From positions 83,108,270 to 83,172,269 of the forward strand of contig JAKGHH010000004.1 of NCBI GenBank assembly GCA_022828595.1: a DNA stretch of 64,000 nucleotides, read 5' to 3'. The position numbers were made by a program, and so were the translations under genes. This stretch comes from Nelumbo lutea. Taxonomy: Eukaryota > Streptophyta > Magnoliopsida > Proteales > Nelumbonaceae. Shown here piece after piece: positions 44,931 to 57,800 of this stretch. Every line of letters starts with the position of its first letter. Position 1 is the first letter of the stretch. The notes beneath the pieces were generated by a model. That model was not told the DNA's origin. It made no database searches and saw only the letters and a program-made list of their open reading frames with translations.

Positions 44931-45430
44931 CTTCAAGCGTCGTAAACACGGAATTCAGAAACCTAGAAACCTAGAACCCAAGTTTCGTTCTACAAAATTG
45001 GAAGAACAAAGACAATGAAATGAGATTTGAAAGGTTAAATTCCAGAAAAAGCTATTCCTTTCTATAGTTCAGCAGTTGTAATTGAACACAGTAAAGACGA
45101 AGATCTCACGAAAGAGAACCGAAAGAGGAAATTTTCAAATTTTAGCAGGAAATCAATGGGGATATATATTAAAAGAGAAAGGAGATTTAAGTAGGAAGCT
45201 GACAGTCGAAAGTGAGAAACATGATTGCAACTCAGAGACACACTGGGAGGAAAAAACCAAAAAAAAAAAAGAAAATGGATTTAAAGGATTGAAGATTATA
45301 TAGAGAAGAATATAAATTCTTTTCTTTTGAAATTAACCGCCAACGAAAAAGGGAGACAGATAGAAGCAAGAGAATCGGATGGCAGGAGTCCATGAGAGGA
45401 ATTACTCGAAGGAAACACAGACGCGCAAGC
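44931..45430 (-). promoter_or_regulatory. Upstream region of the SP1-like gene
   Basis: Sequence 5' of the SP1 ATG. It is purine/AT-rich with an A-run near 45256 and no recognised element. Start of transcription cannot be fixed. Confidence 0.35.
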
Positions 45431-45436
45431 TACAGT

Positions 45437-45820
45437 TTTTAACCTGTTCACAGGGCCGGGCTTTGCCTCTCTAGTGGTGTAATGTGGGCCGTGGCGGTCC
45501 GTGCAGGTTGGGGGTGGGGCTCAGCACGAGCTTGGGCCCATAACCCGTGGGCCGGCCGGTCTAGCCCGTATTATTTTATTTTCTTTCTTTTTTGTTTCCA
45601 TTACAAAAATATAAAAATTATAAAAAATAATGAAATTTTGAAGAAAAAATGACAAATTTAATGATTGTAAGTTGTAACAATAATTTGAAAAAAAAAAGTC
45701 ATCTTAAAATATTATTCCATATCAATTATCAATTCATACAAATATAAATATATATATAAAATGATTAAATGAAATTGAAAAAATTATTAGAATAAAATGA
45801 TGTATCAGGCTGTGCTGAGT
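45437..45820. repeat. Degenerate hAT-MITE-like fragment
   Basis: Left end cctgttcacagggccgggct and the cttgggcccataacccgtgggcc block resemble the hAT MITE family at 16865-17326, followed by an AT-rich core. The right end is not identifiable because fold-back D interrupts the region. Confidence 0.4.
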
Positions 45821-45823
45821 TCA

Positions 45824-45990
45824 AATCAGCCCCCCGTAAGACGGTGCCCCACAACACATCCCTGCCGTGTATTAGAAACATCTTCCGATAATGTTCATCA
45901 TTTATGATACTATCATCGAGAGATGTTCCCAGTACACGGCAGGGATATGATGTAGGGCACCATCTTTTGGTGTGGGGGGGGGGGGCTTAT
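45824..45990. mobile_element. Fold-back element D
   Basis: Left arm acatccctgccgtgtattagaaacatctt pairs with right arm gagatgttcccagtacacggcagggatatg, and outer arms caaatcagcccccc and ggggggcttatttg pair as well. The core gaaacatctt/gagatgttccc is that of elements A-C. A G-run of about 12 bases lies near the right end. Confidence 0.7.
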
Positions 45991-46083
45991 TTGATCTCGG
46001 CCATGCTTGGGTCACACTATGAGGCGGGAGCCATCCGTCCCCCATCCCCCTCCCCCAAAAAATAGAGGAATAAGAATAAAAAG

Positions 46084-46240
46084 ATTTTAAATGTCTACTA
46101 GCTCAATTGGTAATCGAAACTAGGGATCAAATCCCACCTACATCAGGATTGGCGGCTAATGGGTTGGGGGAAGGGGACATACCTGTTATGTAGTCGCATA
46201 AACCTAAAAGAATAAGCATCTGGTGAATAAAATGCAATGT
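46084..46240 (+). mobile_element. tRNA-derived SINE, family 1
   Basis: Contains a good Pol III A box tagctcaattgg (46099-46110) and B box ggatcaaatcc (46124-46134) in tRNA-like order and spacing, followed by a non-tRNA body. The 3' end is not clear. Confidence 0.55.
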
Positions 46241-48078
46241 TTTAAAAACTGATTTAGAACCAGAACCGCTTTGGTCACTAATTTTTTGGTCAATGGTTTG
46301 ACCATCCAATTCAAATGAATTAAAAAATAAAGAATAAACAAATAATAATTGAAATGAAAAAAAACTGTCAAAAAAACTGTTTTTATATAATGGGTTTGGG
46401 GTGAAATAGAATCGGTTGCCTAGATAGTTTATAGGTCAAATGGACCGACCATCCGGGTTAATGGTGATTCGAAAACCATGATAAAATGTGGTTAGCCATA
46501 CACCAAGGGTGTGTTCAACTTCAACATTGTTGATATGGCTGTTGTTTTTTGTTAAAAAAAAAACGACGATGTTGTTAAACACCCCCTAAACAATGATCCA
46601 TGAAAAATGGTATGATAAATTAGAGATAGGCACGTTATACTTAATTTGTTTGACGACAAAGAACCCCCTAAATTTTCAGCACTTAACGTGTAGGCAAGGT
46701 TGATAGTAAAAGTAAAGTAGAGTTACTAAATTATTCATACAAAATTTTTATGGACTGACATGACAAATATCAAAATTATGAAAATAACCATTTTAAAAAC
46801 ACAAATCATTTGGAGATGAACTTGAATGAAAGAAGGTTGAGGGAAATCATGTGAGTACTAGGATTTTAGAAAAAATCAAATTAAAAGGGCAAAAATCATA
46901 AAATAACATAATGATATTTGGAATTTTATAAATGTTTAAATGAACATTCCATTGACTTAATTGGCGGCATGCTAACAGCGGAGGCGAAGTGTTTGAACCC
47001 AGAGGTTCAGGCGTCTTTATCACAAAACAAAGTTTTGGGGGGCTAATTGTAACGACCATTTAAGTAAAGAGTGGCTGTTTGTAATTTATCCAAACTACAT
47101 AAATAATAATTTATTTATTAATCAGGGAAAGAAAATCCAATTCAAATCAACTGACTTGCTATTAGAGTTTAAATATAAATCACCTTAGACACCAATGAAT
47201 AGAAATAAGCACATTGTCTTGAAAATCACAATTTTTAGGTTGTGTTTGGTATCATTGTCCCTTCTACTTATAACATTTGAGGTTGATCAATATAAATTTT
47301 ATAAAAAATATTTTTTTTTTATTTTTTGAAGCGATAAAAACTTCATTTATTGCTTTAGGGTTTAGGGTATATTTGGTTTGTGGGATGGGATGATCTTTCT
47401 TCTTATATTTTTTTTAAGAAAGGAAGAGAACACATTTCCTACAACCACCGATTCAAGACAAGCCCAAGACCTTCCAGTGAGTTTTGAACATGTCCGTGCT
47501 TTAATCTGACACGGGTTTGACCTGATATTTTGTCTTTATCACTAAACAATGGTGTGTTGGGGTCTCGGGTTTATGGGATCGCAGAAAATGTGTCCTCAAA
47601 AAGGAAGATGGAGCGTCAAAACAGAAAAGGGGTTTTTACTGTTCAGTCCACTCGAACAAATCTTAGCTCCACCATACAGGTGGGATGAATCCTAATTGTG
47701 GATCGATGCCAAATCCACGGGCAGGATGCGATTTATTAGGAGGGCTACTGGTAGATTAGGAGGGGGCTATAATTTCTTATTTCTAAGGTGGAGTGCTGTC
47801 AGTCTGCTTATCCCAACAGAAAAAAAAAAATGGGATGGAAAAATTTTGGAAGGTGGGATTTCAAAAAACCCTACAAAGCATTAAAAATTAGGAAAATTTA
47901 CATAATATGACATGAGCAATTAGAGACGTGTAGGGTCTATCCTATCAATCTAATATAAGAAAAAGAAAAGTGATATTCCATTTCAACGGCTGTCAATTGT
48001 TCCATTTCATCGATAAACTAAAGTGGATAAGGTTTTAGGTGGTTCATCCATCCGATCAATGTAATACCTTACTAACTT
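46241..48078. other. Intergenic stretch without a recognised gene
   Basis: AT-rich. Around 46960-47045 there is a possible second SINE in reverse orientation (ggttcaaacacttc on minus). A T-rich run lies at 47310-47330. No supported coding region. Confidence 0.4.
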
Positions 48079-48260
48079 GGACTTGTTTGGCGCATCTTTT
48101 TGTGCGGTCTTTCAGTTGTTTACATGCCAAGAAGACTAATTTTCGGACTATTCCCGTTTGGCTCATGGAAGATCTAGCCCCCAAAAGATGGAGAGCCGAA
48201 AAGACGCGAGAAGCCCATTTCGGGAAGCTTCAAATAAAGCTTTCTGCGCCTTTTGCGTTT

Positions 48261-48503
48261 TGTTGAAATAAATTGTTTTTTATTTTGTTAGGGTCTACTT
48301 GGCTGATTAAAGATTTTTAATTTTAATCTGTTATTGTAACTTTACTTAGTAGGGGCACAAGGGTCATTTTCCTTTTCTTTTCACCCTATATATTATAATG
48401 AAGCTGGCGCCGCCAACGCTGTTCCATTGCCTCTAATCCTTCTTCTCTTCTCTTATCTTCTCTACTCTTTTGTTGTAATCTTCAATTGGATTTACTGTCA
48501 AGA
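48261..48503 (+). repeat. 5' LTR of copia element D
   Basis: 243 bp. Contains tatatattataatgaagctgg and a CT-rich downstream part. Ends TCAAGA immediately before the primer-binding site. Confidence 0.9.
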
Positions 48504-49047
48504 TGGTATCAGAGCCTGGCCATTGAATCTGGGCGATCAAGTGTCTTCTCCAAGCTGCTGAATCTGGGCGGAACAGAGGAGTAAATCTGGGTTGATCGAA
48601 TCAGATCTGCAACTGGTATCACCCTATTTTTTCCTATTTTTTCTTTCTTTCCTTGGTTGTGTACCAAGTGGAAAACAAATGGATCTAAACCATTGAATGT
48701 CGGTAGACCCTTGTAAGGTTTTTACCTTTGTTTGTTTTGGATCATTTGATCCTGTACCTGTGAAAGGTGGTTGCAGGTCACGTACGTCCTGTTTTTTCTA
48801 CTTGTTGGCTTGATGTCTTGTGTGTAAGGATCTCCCCTTGTGATTAATGCATGTGGACCTTCTGGAAAACTAGTAGGCTGGGATTGTTATTCCATACAGG
48901 TCTGAAAAAATTTTGTGTGTGGATAGATTAAGTCCAAAAAACAGAAGTGTGTGTGGACTGATCACTTGTTGTGTGTGGAGCTTTTTGGACTGATATAAGG
49001 AGGGATCCCAAGTTAAGGTTTTAGATAAAAAAAAAATTGTATTGACC

Positions 49048-52000
49048 ATGTCGTCTGAGAATTCTACTACTTCAGGGATTTCTGGAAGTCAAAATGGAGT
49101 GAGTGGGGGAATGGATATGAGTTTCCCCATGGTTGTTATTTCCTTCGATGGTTTGAATTACCTTGAATGGTCTAAGGGAATAAAACTCTACATCACTGCT
49201 AGGGAAAAAATAGAATACATTAATGGGAAAGTGAAGGAACCAAAGAGCGAAAGTGCTGAATATGATAAATGAAACCAAGAAAATAGTATGGTGATGTCAT
49301 GGCTCTTGGTTTCCATGTTGCCATAGGTGAGAAAAACTTTTATGTGGGCTAAAACTGCTTGTGAAATACGAGAACAAGCAAAGTCCACCTATTCAAACAG
49401 AAAAACTTTTATGTGGGCTAAAATTGCAAGTGGAACTGTCCACTTGCAAATAGGGGGAAAGGAATCTCTCGTTGTACTATTCAGATCTGACATCAATATG
49501 GAAAGAACTTGATCACTATCAGAATGTTAACTGGAACTGTGATGAAGATGCAAAGGCATACAAATCACTTGTATCTCAGCAACAGGTATTTGCCTTCCTC
49601 TTGGGGCTGAATCCTTCATATGAGTTCATCAGGGTGCAGATCTTCGGAAGTAAGGACTTGCCATCAGTTCAGGAGGTTATGCCTTGGTTCAGTCAGAAGA
49701 GAGTAGAAAAAATGTGATGAAATGTACTGAGGGGGAGCCAGTTGCCCTAGCTATCCGGGGAAGTTCAGATAATGTCAGAGGTGGTTTTAAGAAGGGTGAC
49801 TCTCAGAAGTGAACAAATGATAAGAGTAAACTTTGTTGCACTCACTGCCAGAAGACAAGATACACCAGAGATACATGTTGGGATCTCCATGGAAAACCTA
49901 AATGGGCACAGGATTTGGGTAAGAAGTCAACAACTGATCAGGGCAAGAAACCAAGTCATTAGAATCAGAAAAAGTATAACTCAACTAATATAGCATCTCA
50001 AGAGATTGGTCCCATGGTAACTCAGGAAAGGCATCCCAGTTTTGATCCTAAGGAAGAGATCATCAACTCCTTCTGTGACCATTTGGAGTTATATGGTAGG
50101 ACTCTTCGCTAGATGGATTCAAGTCCTACTCCTTCTACCTCCTTTGCGTCTGCATGAGGTAACACTTCCACTGCCTTCTATGTGTCATCTCATACCTCTG
50201 ATTCCTCTTGGGTAATTGACTACAGAGACTCAAACCACATGACTGGTAAGTCAAGTTTATTTCAAGCATACAATCTTCTCTCTATGAGAGATAAGGTGAC
50301 TAGCTGATGGTTCTTTCTCCACCATAGCTGGCCAAGGAACCATATCTCTCCCACTCAGCCTTACCCTTTCTAATGTACTATATGTTCCTAAATTACCTAT
50401 AAATTTGCTTTTCATTAGTACTATTACTCACACATTGAATTGTTCAGTTACTTTTTATCCATCTTCATGTGTGTTTCAAGATTTGGCCTCAGGGAAGACG
50501 ATTGGTAAACAATGCAAAGGAATACTTCCACAGTGATCTCGTGAAATTCTTTGCTTTGAGTGGATCACTTTAACGAAACTCTTATGCTAGGACACCCCAA
50601 CAAAACGGTGTTGTTGAAAGAAAAAAATATCTTCTTGAAGTAGCTCGTGGCTTGTTAATCCATATGAATGTTCCGAAACATTTTTTGATGGATGTTGTTC
50701 TGTGTGCATCATCAACCGTATGCCATCTCGGTTACTAGAGTATAAGGCCCCACATCTACTTTTGTTTTCTATAGCTCTGTTGTTCCCATTCCAATGCATG
50801 TTTTGGGGTGTCGTTGCTTTGTTCATAACTTGTCACCTACTCGGGGTAAACTTGATCCTCGTGCTATTCCTTGTGTCTTCCTTGGTTACCCTTTTATCTT
50901 AAAAGGGGTATCGTTGTTATGATCCCGCCTCTCGTAAGTACTATGTCTCAATCGACGTGTCCTTCTTTGAAAATCAACATTTCTTCTCGGTTTCTCCTAA
51001 GGGAAAGAGTAGGGTTGAGGAGAAACAGGCTTAGACTCAATTACCACCTCTACCTGACCCTCCTCCATTCCGTGTCTTTCTTCGCCGCCACAAAAGCCAA
51101 CAGAGTTCAAGATCCATATAACCTGACACTATGCAACCAACATCATCGGCTTCACCAGAGGTTGATCCTTCCTATCAGCCAGGTACACTTGCTCCTATTG
51201 ATATGCCTACTCCTCTCAATGTTGATTCCCTGTCATTAATGATCTTGATGTTCCTATAGCTAAGAGAAAGGGTGTTAGATCTTGTACCACTAACCATCCT
51301 ATCTCTCACTTTGTGTCCTATAGTCATATTTCATATTCATATTGTGCATTCCTCTCATCTATTAACAGTATCCCCGTTCCTAAGAATGTGATAGAAGCTT
51401 TATCCAAACCTGAATGGACAGATGCAATGAAAGAAGAGATTGATGCATTACACAAAAATGGCACTTGGGAGTTGGTGGATCTTCTTGAAGGGAAGGAACC
51501 CGTGGGGTGTAAGTGGGTGTTTACAGTAAAACATAAGGCTGATGGAACTATTGAAAGGTACAAGGCCAGACTGGTGGCAAAAGGTTTTACACAAGTATAT
51601 GAAGTGGACTATGCAGACTTTTGCCCTAATAGTCAAGATGAACTCTATCAGAATTCTCCTTTCACTGGCGGCAAGTCTTGATTGGGAACTTCACCAATTG
51701 GGCATCAAAAATGCTTTCTTGAATGGTGACTTAGAAGAGGAAGTGTACATGACCCAACCTCCAGGTTTTTGTGCCAAAAGCAATGAACAAAAAGTGTGCA
51801 AGTTAAAAAAAAATCTTTATATGGGCTGAAACAATCTCCTCGAGCCTAGTTTAGTAAGTTTCACTTAGCAGTTCAACAGATGGGGTTCAAACAATGCCTA
51901 TCAGATCACACACTATTTGTGAAGAAAGGTGAAGGGAAAATTATAGCTCTAATTGTGTATGTGGATGACGTTGTGATCATAGGAGATTGGGAGGCTAAGA

Positions 52001-52923
52001 TACAAAGACTAAAAAAGTTCTTAGCCACTCAATTTGAGGTGAAAGATCTAGGCCCATTATGTTATTTCCTTGGAATTGAAGTTGCCCGCTCTCACAAGGG
52101 CATCTTTATTTCCCAACGGAAATGTATACTAGATCTACTAGAAGATACAGGCAAACTAGGGGCAAGACCAATTGACTCACCAATTGAATCTAACCATCAA
52201 CTGGGAGACAGCCAGGGAGAGTTCTTGAAAGATGTGAAGAAGCTTCGGAGACTTGTAGGGAGACTCTTGTATTTGTCTATGACCAGGCTTGATATTGCTT
52301 ACGTAGTGGGTGTCCTTAGTCAGTTCATGCACAATCCTAGGACAACTCATCTTGAGGCTGCAGGGAAGATCCTCAGATACCTCAAGAAGTTTCCTGGAGT
52401 TGGGGCTTGCTGTTCTAGAAACATGGACATTTAAAGGTGGAAGTATATATTGATGCTGATTGGGTAGGGGCAATTGATGACCGAAAGTCTACTAGTGGAT
52501 ATTATTTCTTTGTGGGGTGGGGGGGGGAACGTAGTCACATGGAAAAGTAAGAAGCAAAGTGTGGTGGCTAGATATAATGCTGAAGCAGAATACAAAGCTA
52601 TGTCTCATGGAGTTGCTGAAATCATGTGGATAAGAAATTTGTTAGGAGAACTGGGTTTTACAGTTAGCAACACTATGTCACTCTATTGCGACAATAAGAC
52701 TGCTATCAACATTGCAACTAATCCAGTCCTCCATGATAGGACGAAACACATTGAAGTGAACAAGCATTTTATTAGAGAGAAACTTGTAAATGGAGAAGTG
52801 TGCACCCGATATGTCAGCTCAGAAGAACAACTTGCAGTCATCTTCACCAAAGGTCTTCATCATGTGCGGCACAATGATTTGTGTGACAAGTTGGGTATGA
52901 TTGGCACCTATGCTCCAACTTGA
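49048..52923 (+). pseudogene. Copia element D gag-pol polyprotein, disrupted
   Basis: From the ATG of MSSENSTTSG to the stop of the GTYAPT end. Recognisable: gag (WSKGIKLYITAR), zinc knuckle region near 49840-49880, integrase remnant (TPQQNGVVERK near 50590), RT (GCKWVFTVKHKADG near 51510, YVDDVVIIGD near 51958) and RNase H (CDNKTAIN, DRTKHIEVNKHF). Lesions include TGA at 49270-49272 in gag, a 30-bp local repeat of gaaaaacttttatgtgggctaaaa at 49329 and 49400, TAA at 50900-50902, the integrase deletion, TAG near 51847 and a frameshift near 52434. Confidence 0.9.
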
Positions 52924-52930
52924 GGGGGAG

Positions 52931-53221
52931 TGTTGAAATATATTGTTTTTTATTTTGTTAGGGTCAGTTTGGCTGATTAAAGCTTTTTTATTTTAACCTG
53001 TTATTGTAACTTTACTTAGTAGGGGCACAAGGGTCATTTCCCTTCTTATTTTTTTTGCCCTATATATTATAATGAAGCTGGTGCCACCAGCACTGTTCCA
53101 TTGCCCCTAATCCTTCTCCTTTCTTTCTTCTTCTCTTCTCTTCTCTTCTCTTCGCTTCGCTTCGCTTCTCTTCTCTTCTCTACTCTTCAGCTGTAATCTT
53201 CAATTGGATTTACTATCAAGA
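52931..53221 (+). repeat. 3' LTR of copia element D
   Basis: 291 bp. Longer than its partner because the CT-rich part has expanded into a (ttctc)n/(ttcgc)n pentamer array at about 53130-53180. Confidence 0.9.
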
Positions 53222-53666
53222 CGTTTTATTCTCGCATGGAAAGATACAGAAGACATGCATCTGCCAAACATGTTTCGAGCTGCTCAGATTTTCATGCAAA
53301 AGCTCAATGCGTCTTTTGCATGTCAGAGCTAATAGAAGATCTTCCCAAAAAAGATGTGCCAAACAGGCCCTAGTCTCTGAGATGCTCCCAAAGTCCCACA
53401 TTCAAAGTTTAATTGTGGGAAATCATTCTTTTACGCTGTGTTTGGTTTGAAAGAAAAAAATAGGAAAAGGTGGGGTGGGGAAACTGTACAATCACAATTA
53501 GATTCTAGACTATTTGTACGTCATTATTTTAGACGTTTTGGGAATGAGACTGGGCCTTCTATTTGGGGCCAGAGATCAACTCTTGGGCCTTCTCTTAACC
53601 ATATCGTTTGGTTTGAAGCTCTAACCTAACCCAAATCCGAATCAATCAGTAACTTGTTAAGAATTT

Positions 53667-53911
53667 AGGGTTCATTTGGTTTACGCAAGTAGGGGTTCAA
53701 AGTCGGAATTGGAATGGCCTATTTCAATTCTAAGTATTTCGTTGAGTATTATGAGAATCCTATTCCCATTCCTGGTGGAATGACATTTCTCATTTGAGGG
53801 AATGACCATTACCTCCTCCCTTGCCAGCGAATTCTGATTCCAGTCTGAACCAAACAGAAACAGGTGAAGAGAATAGGCCAATCCGATTCCGACTGTGACC
53901 AAAGGGACCCT
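53667..53911. mobile_element. hAT-like MITE (245 bp)
   Basis: Inverted ends agggttcatttggttta and tgaccaaagggaccct, with flanking 8-mers aagaattt and tagaagtt matching at 6 of 8. The body has paired gattcc/ggaat motifs. No coding sequence. Confidence 0.55.
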
Positions 53912-54359
53912 TAGAAGTTTCAGTTTGTGCACCTTGCGTCCTGTGGACTCTGGGATTGAACCATGGTGCTATTGACTGAGTACTAGTTAGGAATTGAGCC
54001 TTGAATTGGGATGACTGAATTCAGACCTAACTTGCTGGGATCACCCGCTATACCTCATTCCCACGAAAAGAAATCAAAAACTGTACCCATTAAGTGGTCC
54101 TTGCCATATAATCATCCGTTTTTTTTTTCGTAATATTACAAGGAATTATATGGTCCATGCAAATACTGTAGTGTGGTGTGAAGATGTGGGTAATTTATCA
54201 GGCAAAACAAGCATACAGACCACCAAAACCATTTCATGCATGGGAGAATAAAAATGCTAATGAATAGTGTGCCAAGAATACAAACAAATCAAGATGAACA
54301 TTTTCTGTAAATGTCATCTATATGAATCATAGTAGGGTTCAGGTTGTTTTGTTTACAAA

Positions 54360-54827
54360 ATTTCCAATGCTTTGATCCCATGATTAAGCAGAAGTCCTTG
54401 AAAAGCACAGCCACTTGGCTGCATCTTTGACATGGCAGTGGACATTACAGCTTTTTCATAACTGAAGGAACCTTCACCTAATTCAGTAGGCAGTGTGCTG
54501 CAAAATTGGGTATCTGTGATGGAAGGAAGACATCTCAGACTTGCTCAAGTACAAGATTGCATTCAGAAGCCTTCTCGAGTCTCTTCCATAGGGATGGATT
54601 TCAGACCTTCAGGTCCTTAGAATTGCCCTTCCACAGCTGAAATTACCAAAAAAAAAAGTCAGCACTTAAATTTTCTTCGAAGACAATAATTTGTTCAAGA
54701 CAAACAAAGGAAGATAGGAATGCCATAATCATATTAAACCTTTGTTCAAAAGAAAAAAGAAATAGAAGATATTGTATAGGAGATGGATAATTTCTCAACC
54801 TGTTCAATAGATGTTTCCTATGGATGA
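54360..54827 (-). other. Probable 3' UTR of the PsbP-domain gene, with an intron
   Basis: Downstream of the stop codon, a donor-like acag|gttgag (near 54800) and an acceptor-like ggtaatttcag|ctgtgg (near 54640) would splice the 3' UTR. The sequence 54370-54640 is less AT-rich than the flank. This is inferred from splice consensus only. Confidence 0.4.
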
Positions 54828-57800
54828 TTATAGGACAGACATTGATATGGCAGCAGAGCGAAGCTTTAAACCATCTTCTTCCCATTTAGACTGTGGAGCA
54901 GTAGCTCCAGCAATAAATGCCTGCAGTATATGGGAAAACTTAAATAAGAAAACAATATAAATTATTGAAAATATTAAAAAAATGAGATGAAGGTTCCAAT
55001 GGAAAATGAAGGCCTTTCAAATTCCAAGTTCAAAACCGAGCAACCAAGTGATCAAACACTGAAGAACATGCATGTATAAGTACCTTCCCACTGTTAACAG
55101 CAGCCACTAATGCGACATGCTGTTCATCTATGCCAAACTCATAAAAATAGTAGGTCCTGAAATAAATCAATTATCAGAACAGTGTAAATTAGATGGACGT
55201 CTTCTTAAGATACAGATAATATTCTTGACCAAATGATTTAAAAGTATTTTACTGAGAAGTGAGAACAACAAACGAACTCAAATATATTACTGGTTAATTA
55301 ACTTGATATCATGCCCCCTAGTGACTCAGAGGTTTCACACCCATTTAGCAATGGTCATGGGGAAGGTAAGTGGAATTGTAGACAAGTATCATAAATTTTC
55401 ATCCTAAGGGCATAGTGCATATTTATAGCCTAATACATAAGTATGATTTTACAATATTGGCACAGTGAGCATACCTGAGACCTTCATCTTCCTTGATTTT
55501 GATCGTGCGTGCAGAGTATAAGGTTGCCCCACCTATACAATAAAAAACCAGATAGAGCAGAATTTGATGAGTGAAGACAGGTCCTTGTTCTCAGATAAAG
55601 TAGATATATCCTTTTCTTTTTTTTTTTTTGACAAAGTTGGTATACGTATATCCTAATACATCAAGTGAAATAAGAAGTAAACTATCAAGAGAAAAAAAAT
55701 CAATTTCCCAACTTAAAAGTAGAATCCACTTCAAATTTACCTGGAACAAAGATATTTGCTGCCTCTTTCAAGGATCCTAAATCTGTAATATCTTTGGCCT
55801 GTTCAATTCAGTAAATGGTATGAGATTACTCAGGGAACATCTACCAGAGTTGCCCACAATATGTTCTCTGTAAAATAATACTTTTTTTAATAAAAGAAAA
55901 AAATCATAGGGGCTATTAGTTGGTATAATGGTAAAACCTCAGGGTGGCATGCATGGGATCGTGGGATCCAGTCTAAGAAAAAAATGCCAAAGGTTAGGAC
56001 TGTACCCAATCTACCCCTCTCAATACCCCAGATGGTTTGGACCAACATTGGTAATGACCTTTTTTCAAATAAAATAAGATTTCATAGAATAAAAATAGAA
56101 AAAGGAGAAACGGGAGACAGGTGAAACTAATATGAAAATTAAAGTCAAGTTGATATAAAGATCTAACAACAGTTTGCTTTTCATAAAAATCATTCCCAAA
56201 TCCCAAAATGAGTCCCTTAACTAGAAAATGGAAATGCTGGTTTTCATGCAAGATTGAATGAAAAGTATTTGGCACTTGCTATATGCTTAAAGATCAAAGA
56301 CATAAACCAATAACCAAGGGAAAAGAAATGCACAAAAAATGATATCAGAAAGAGGCTGATGCTTAAGAAGCATTGTAGGTGATAGTAAAATCATATTCTG
56401 ATATTACATCTGAAGATGAGTAGTATATCAATTATCATGTGCATAAAAAATGATACAAAAATCAGACAGAATCTTTCTTATTTTCCCATCATGATAAGCA
56501 ATCAGAGCGACAGTGACAGAAAAGTAAGAAGATTTACTTGGGTGGATATGAACATGGTAACTCCGCCTCAAGTAAGGGCCCCTAATGTGTTTACTACCTA
56601 GTTGGTAAGGACAGTAACTTCCAAGGAGAGCATCGAAGTTCTAAAGTACAATTAACCATCAATGACTCCAAAGATTTATGCATGTTGTCAATAAGAGCTG
56701 AAGCTAGAAAAGTATTTAAAAGGATTTCCCTTTAACTGAGAATTAATTATAGATCATATCCTTGCTTTGGAGAATATCAAAAGCACAAGAATCAACACTG
56801 CACAAACCTCTAAGAAAGTGATTTTTAGCTGATTGGTTGGGCGAGTAACAACACTCAAAACTTCTGACCTGGATCAATCAATAAAACAAAGAGTTGCAAG
56901 AGGAAAATACTGAACAAGGTTTGGATACTACCTACTAAAATTGTAAAAGTAGAAGTAAATACAAGATAAATATGGAAATAAGGAGCAAATTGGGGACTAT
57001 TTCCATAAAAAAAGTTACAGTTATTGATACTGATGTCGGATGTGAATAACCACTGCATATACAACAGGAACACAATGTGGGATGACATACCCATCAGGAG
57101 ATGCAAAACGTGCTCCAAAAGTTTTGGGTTTGGCCTTATCTCCATACAGTGATAACCCAGCACTGAAATCCTACAGCAGTGAACCACATCTAATCAAAAA
57201 AAAAGAAAAAAAAAATTCAGTATCTGTTAAATTAAAGCCTTTATGTACCTGACCACAAGAAGGATGGGTGGATAGGTTTGCACATAAATCACCATTCTTT
57301 CCCGTGAAGATTGTTTCATCACATAATGATCATCTCAAGGGGTATATTAGGTACTAGAACCCAAAAGGAAATAGTGAACAGCCCCCCAATTAATGTATTC
57401 ATGAACAAGAAGTTTTGATATCCAAATCTTAAACTAAAGGAAAGAATAACAAAAGGAAAAGTAAAGAATAGGTGAGAACTTGCACATCTAGTCATCTAGT
57501 CAGCATTATATGCTATAAAGATACAAGTGCCAGTGTGCCATAATGAATCCAATAGTGAGGGTCATTCATGTTGAGCATCTTGTAATCGACAGTGGGAATC
57601 GTTAAGTTGTTCATATTTATAAGAACAGAGATGCCTTATCTCTGGTTGTATGACAATACCACATGCTGTTTATTATAGGGCCACTACCCAATGTTGTTTC
57701 TGGCTATGGGTGTGATGGACTCGATATTAACCTAAATTGAGATTTTTTGCATAAAGTGGCCATACATTATTTATCATGGAATCCCAAAAACAACAGCTAG

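Larger units (their letters stand above)
48261..53221 (+). mobile_element. Ty1/copia element D, internally deleted
   Basis: LTRs 48261-48503 and 52931-53221 with target duplication cgttt (48256-48260, 53222-53226). The primer site tggtatcagagc (48504-48515) abuts the 5' LTR and polypurine ttgagggggag (52920-52930) abuts the 3' LTR. Both LTRs start TGTTGAAATA but end TCAAGA, not CA. Coding regions are close relatives of element B although the LTRs are unrelated in sequence. About 480 bp of the pre-integrase/integrase region are missing at about 50506, relative to element B. Confidence 0.93.
48079..53370. repeat. Fold-back element split by copia element D
   Basis: Left border acttgtttggcgcatctttttg (from 48081) and right border aagatgtgccaaacaggccc (to 53370) are near reverse complements, and further inward catgccaagaaga pairs loosely with tcttttgcatg. 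Without the retrotransposon the element would be about 330 bp. Outer target duplication not resolved. Confidence 0.5.

Noticed and set aside
46960..47045. Reverse-orientation SINE suggested by ggttcaaacacttc
   Set aside because: A B-box-like string is present but no matching A box at proper distance, so it was not called as a feature.
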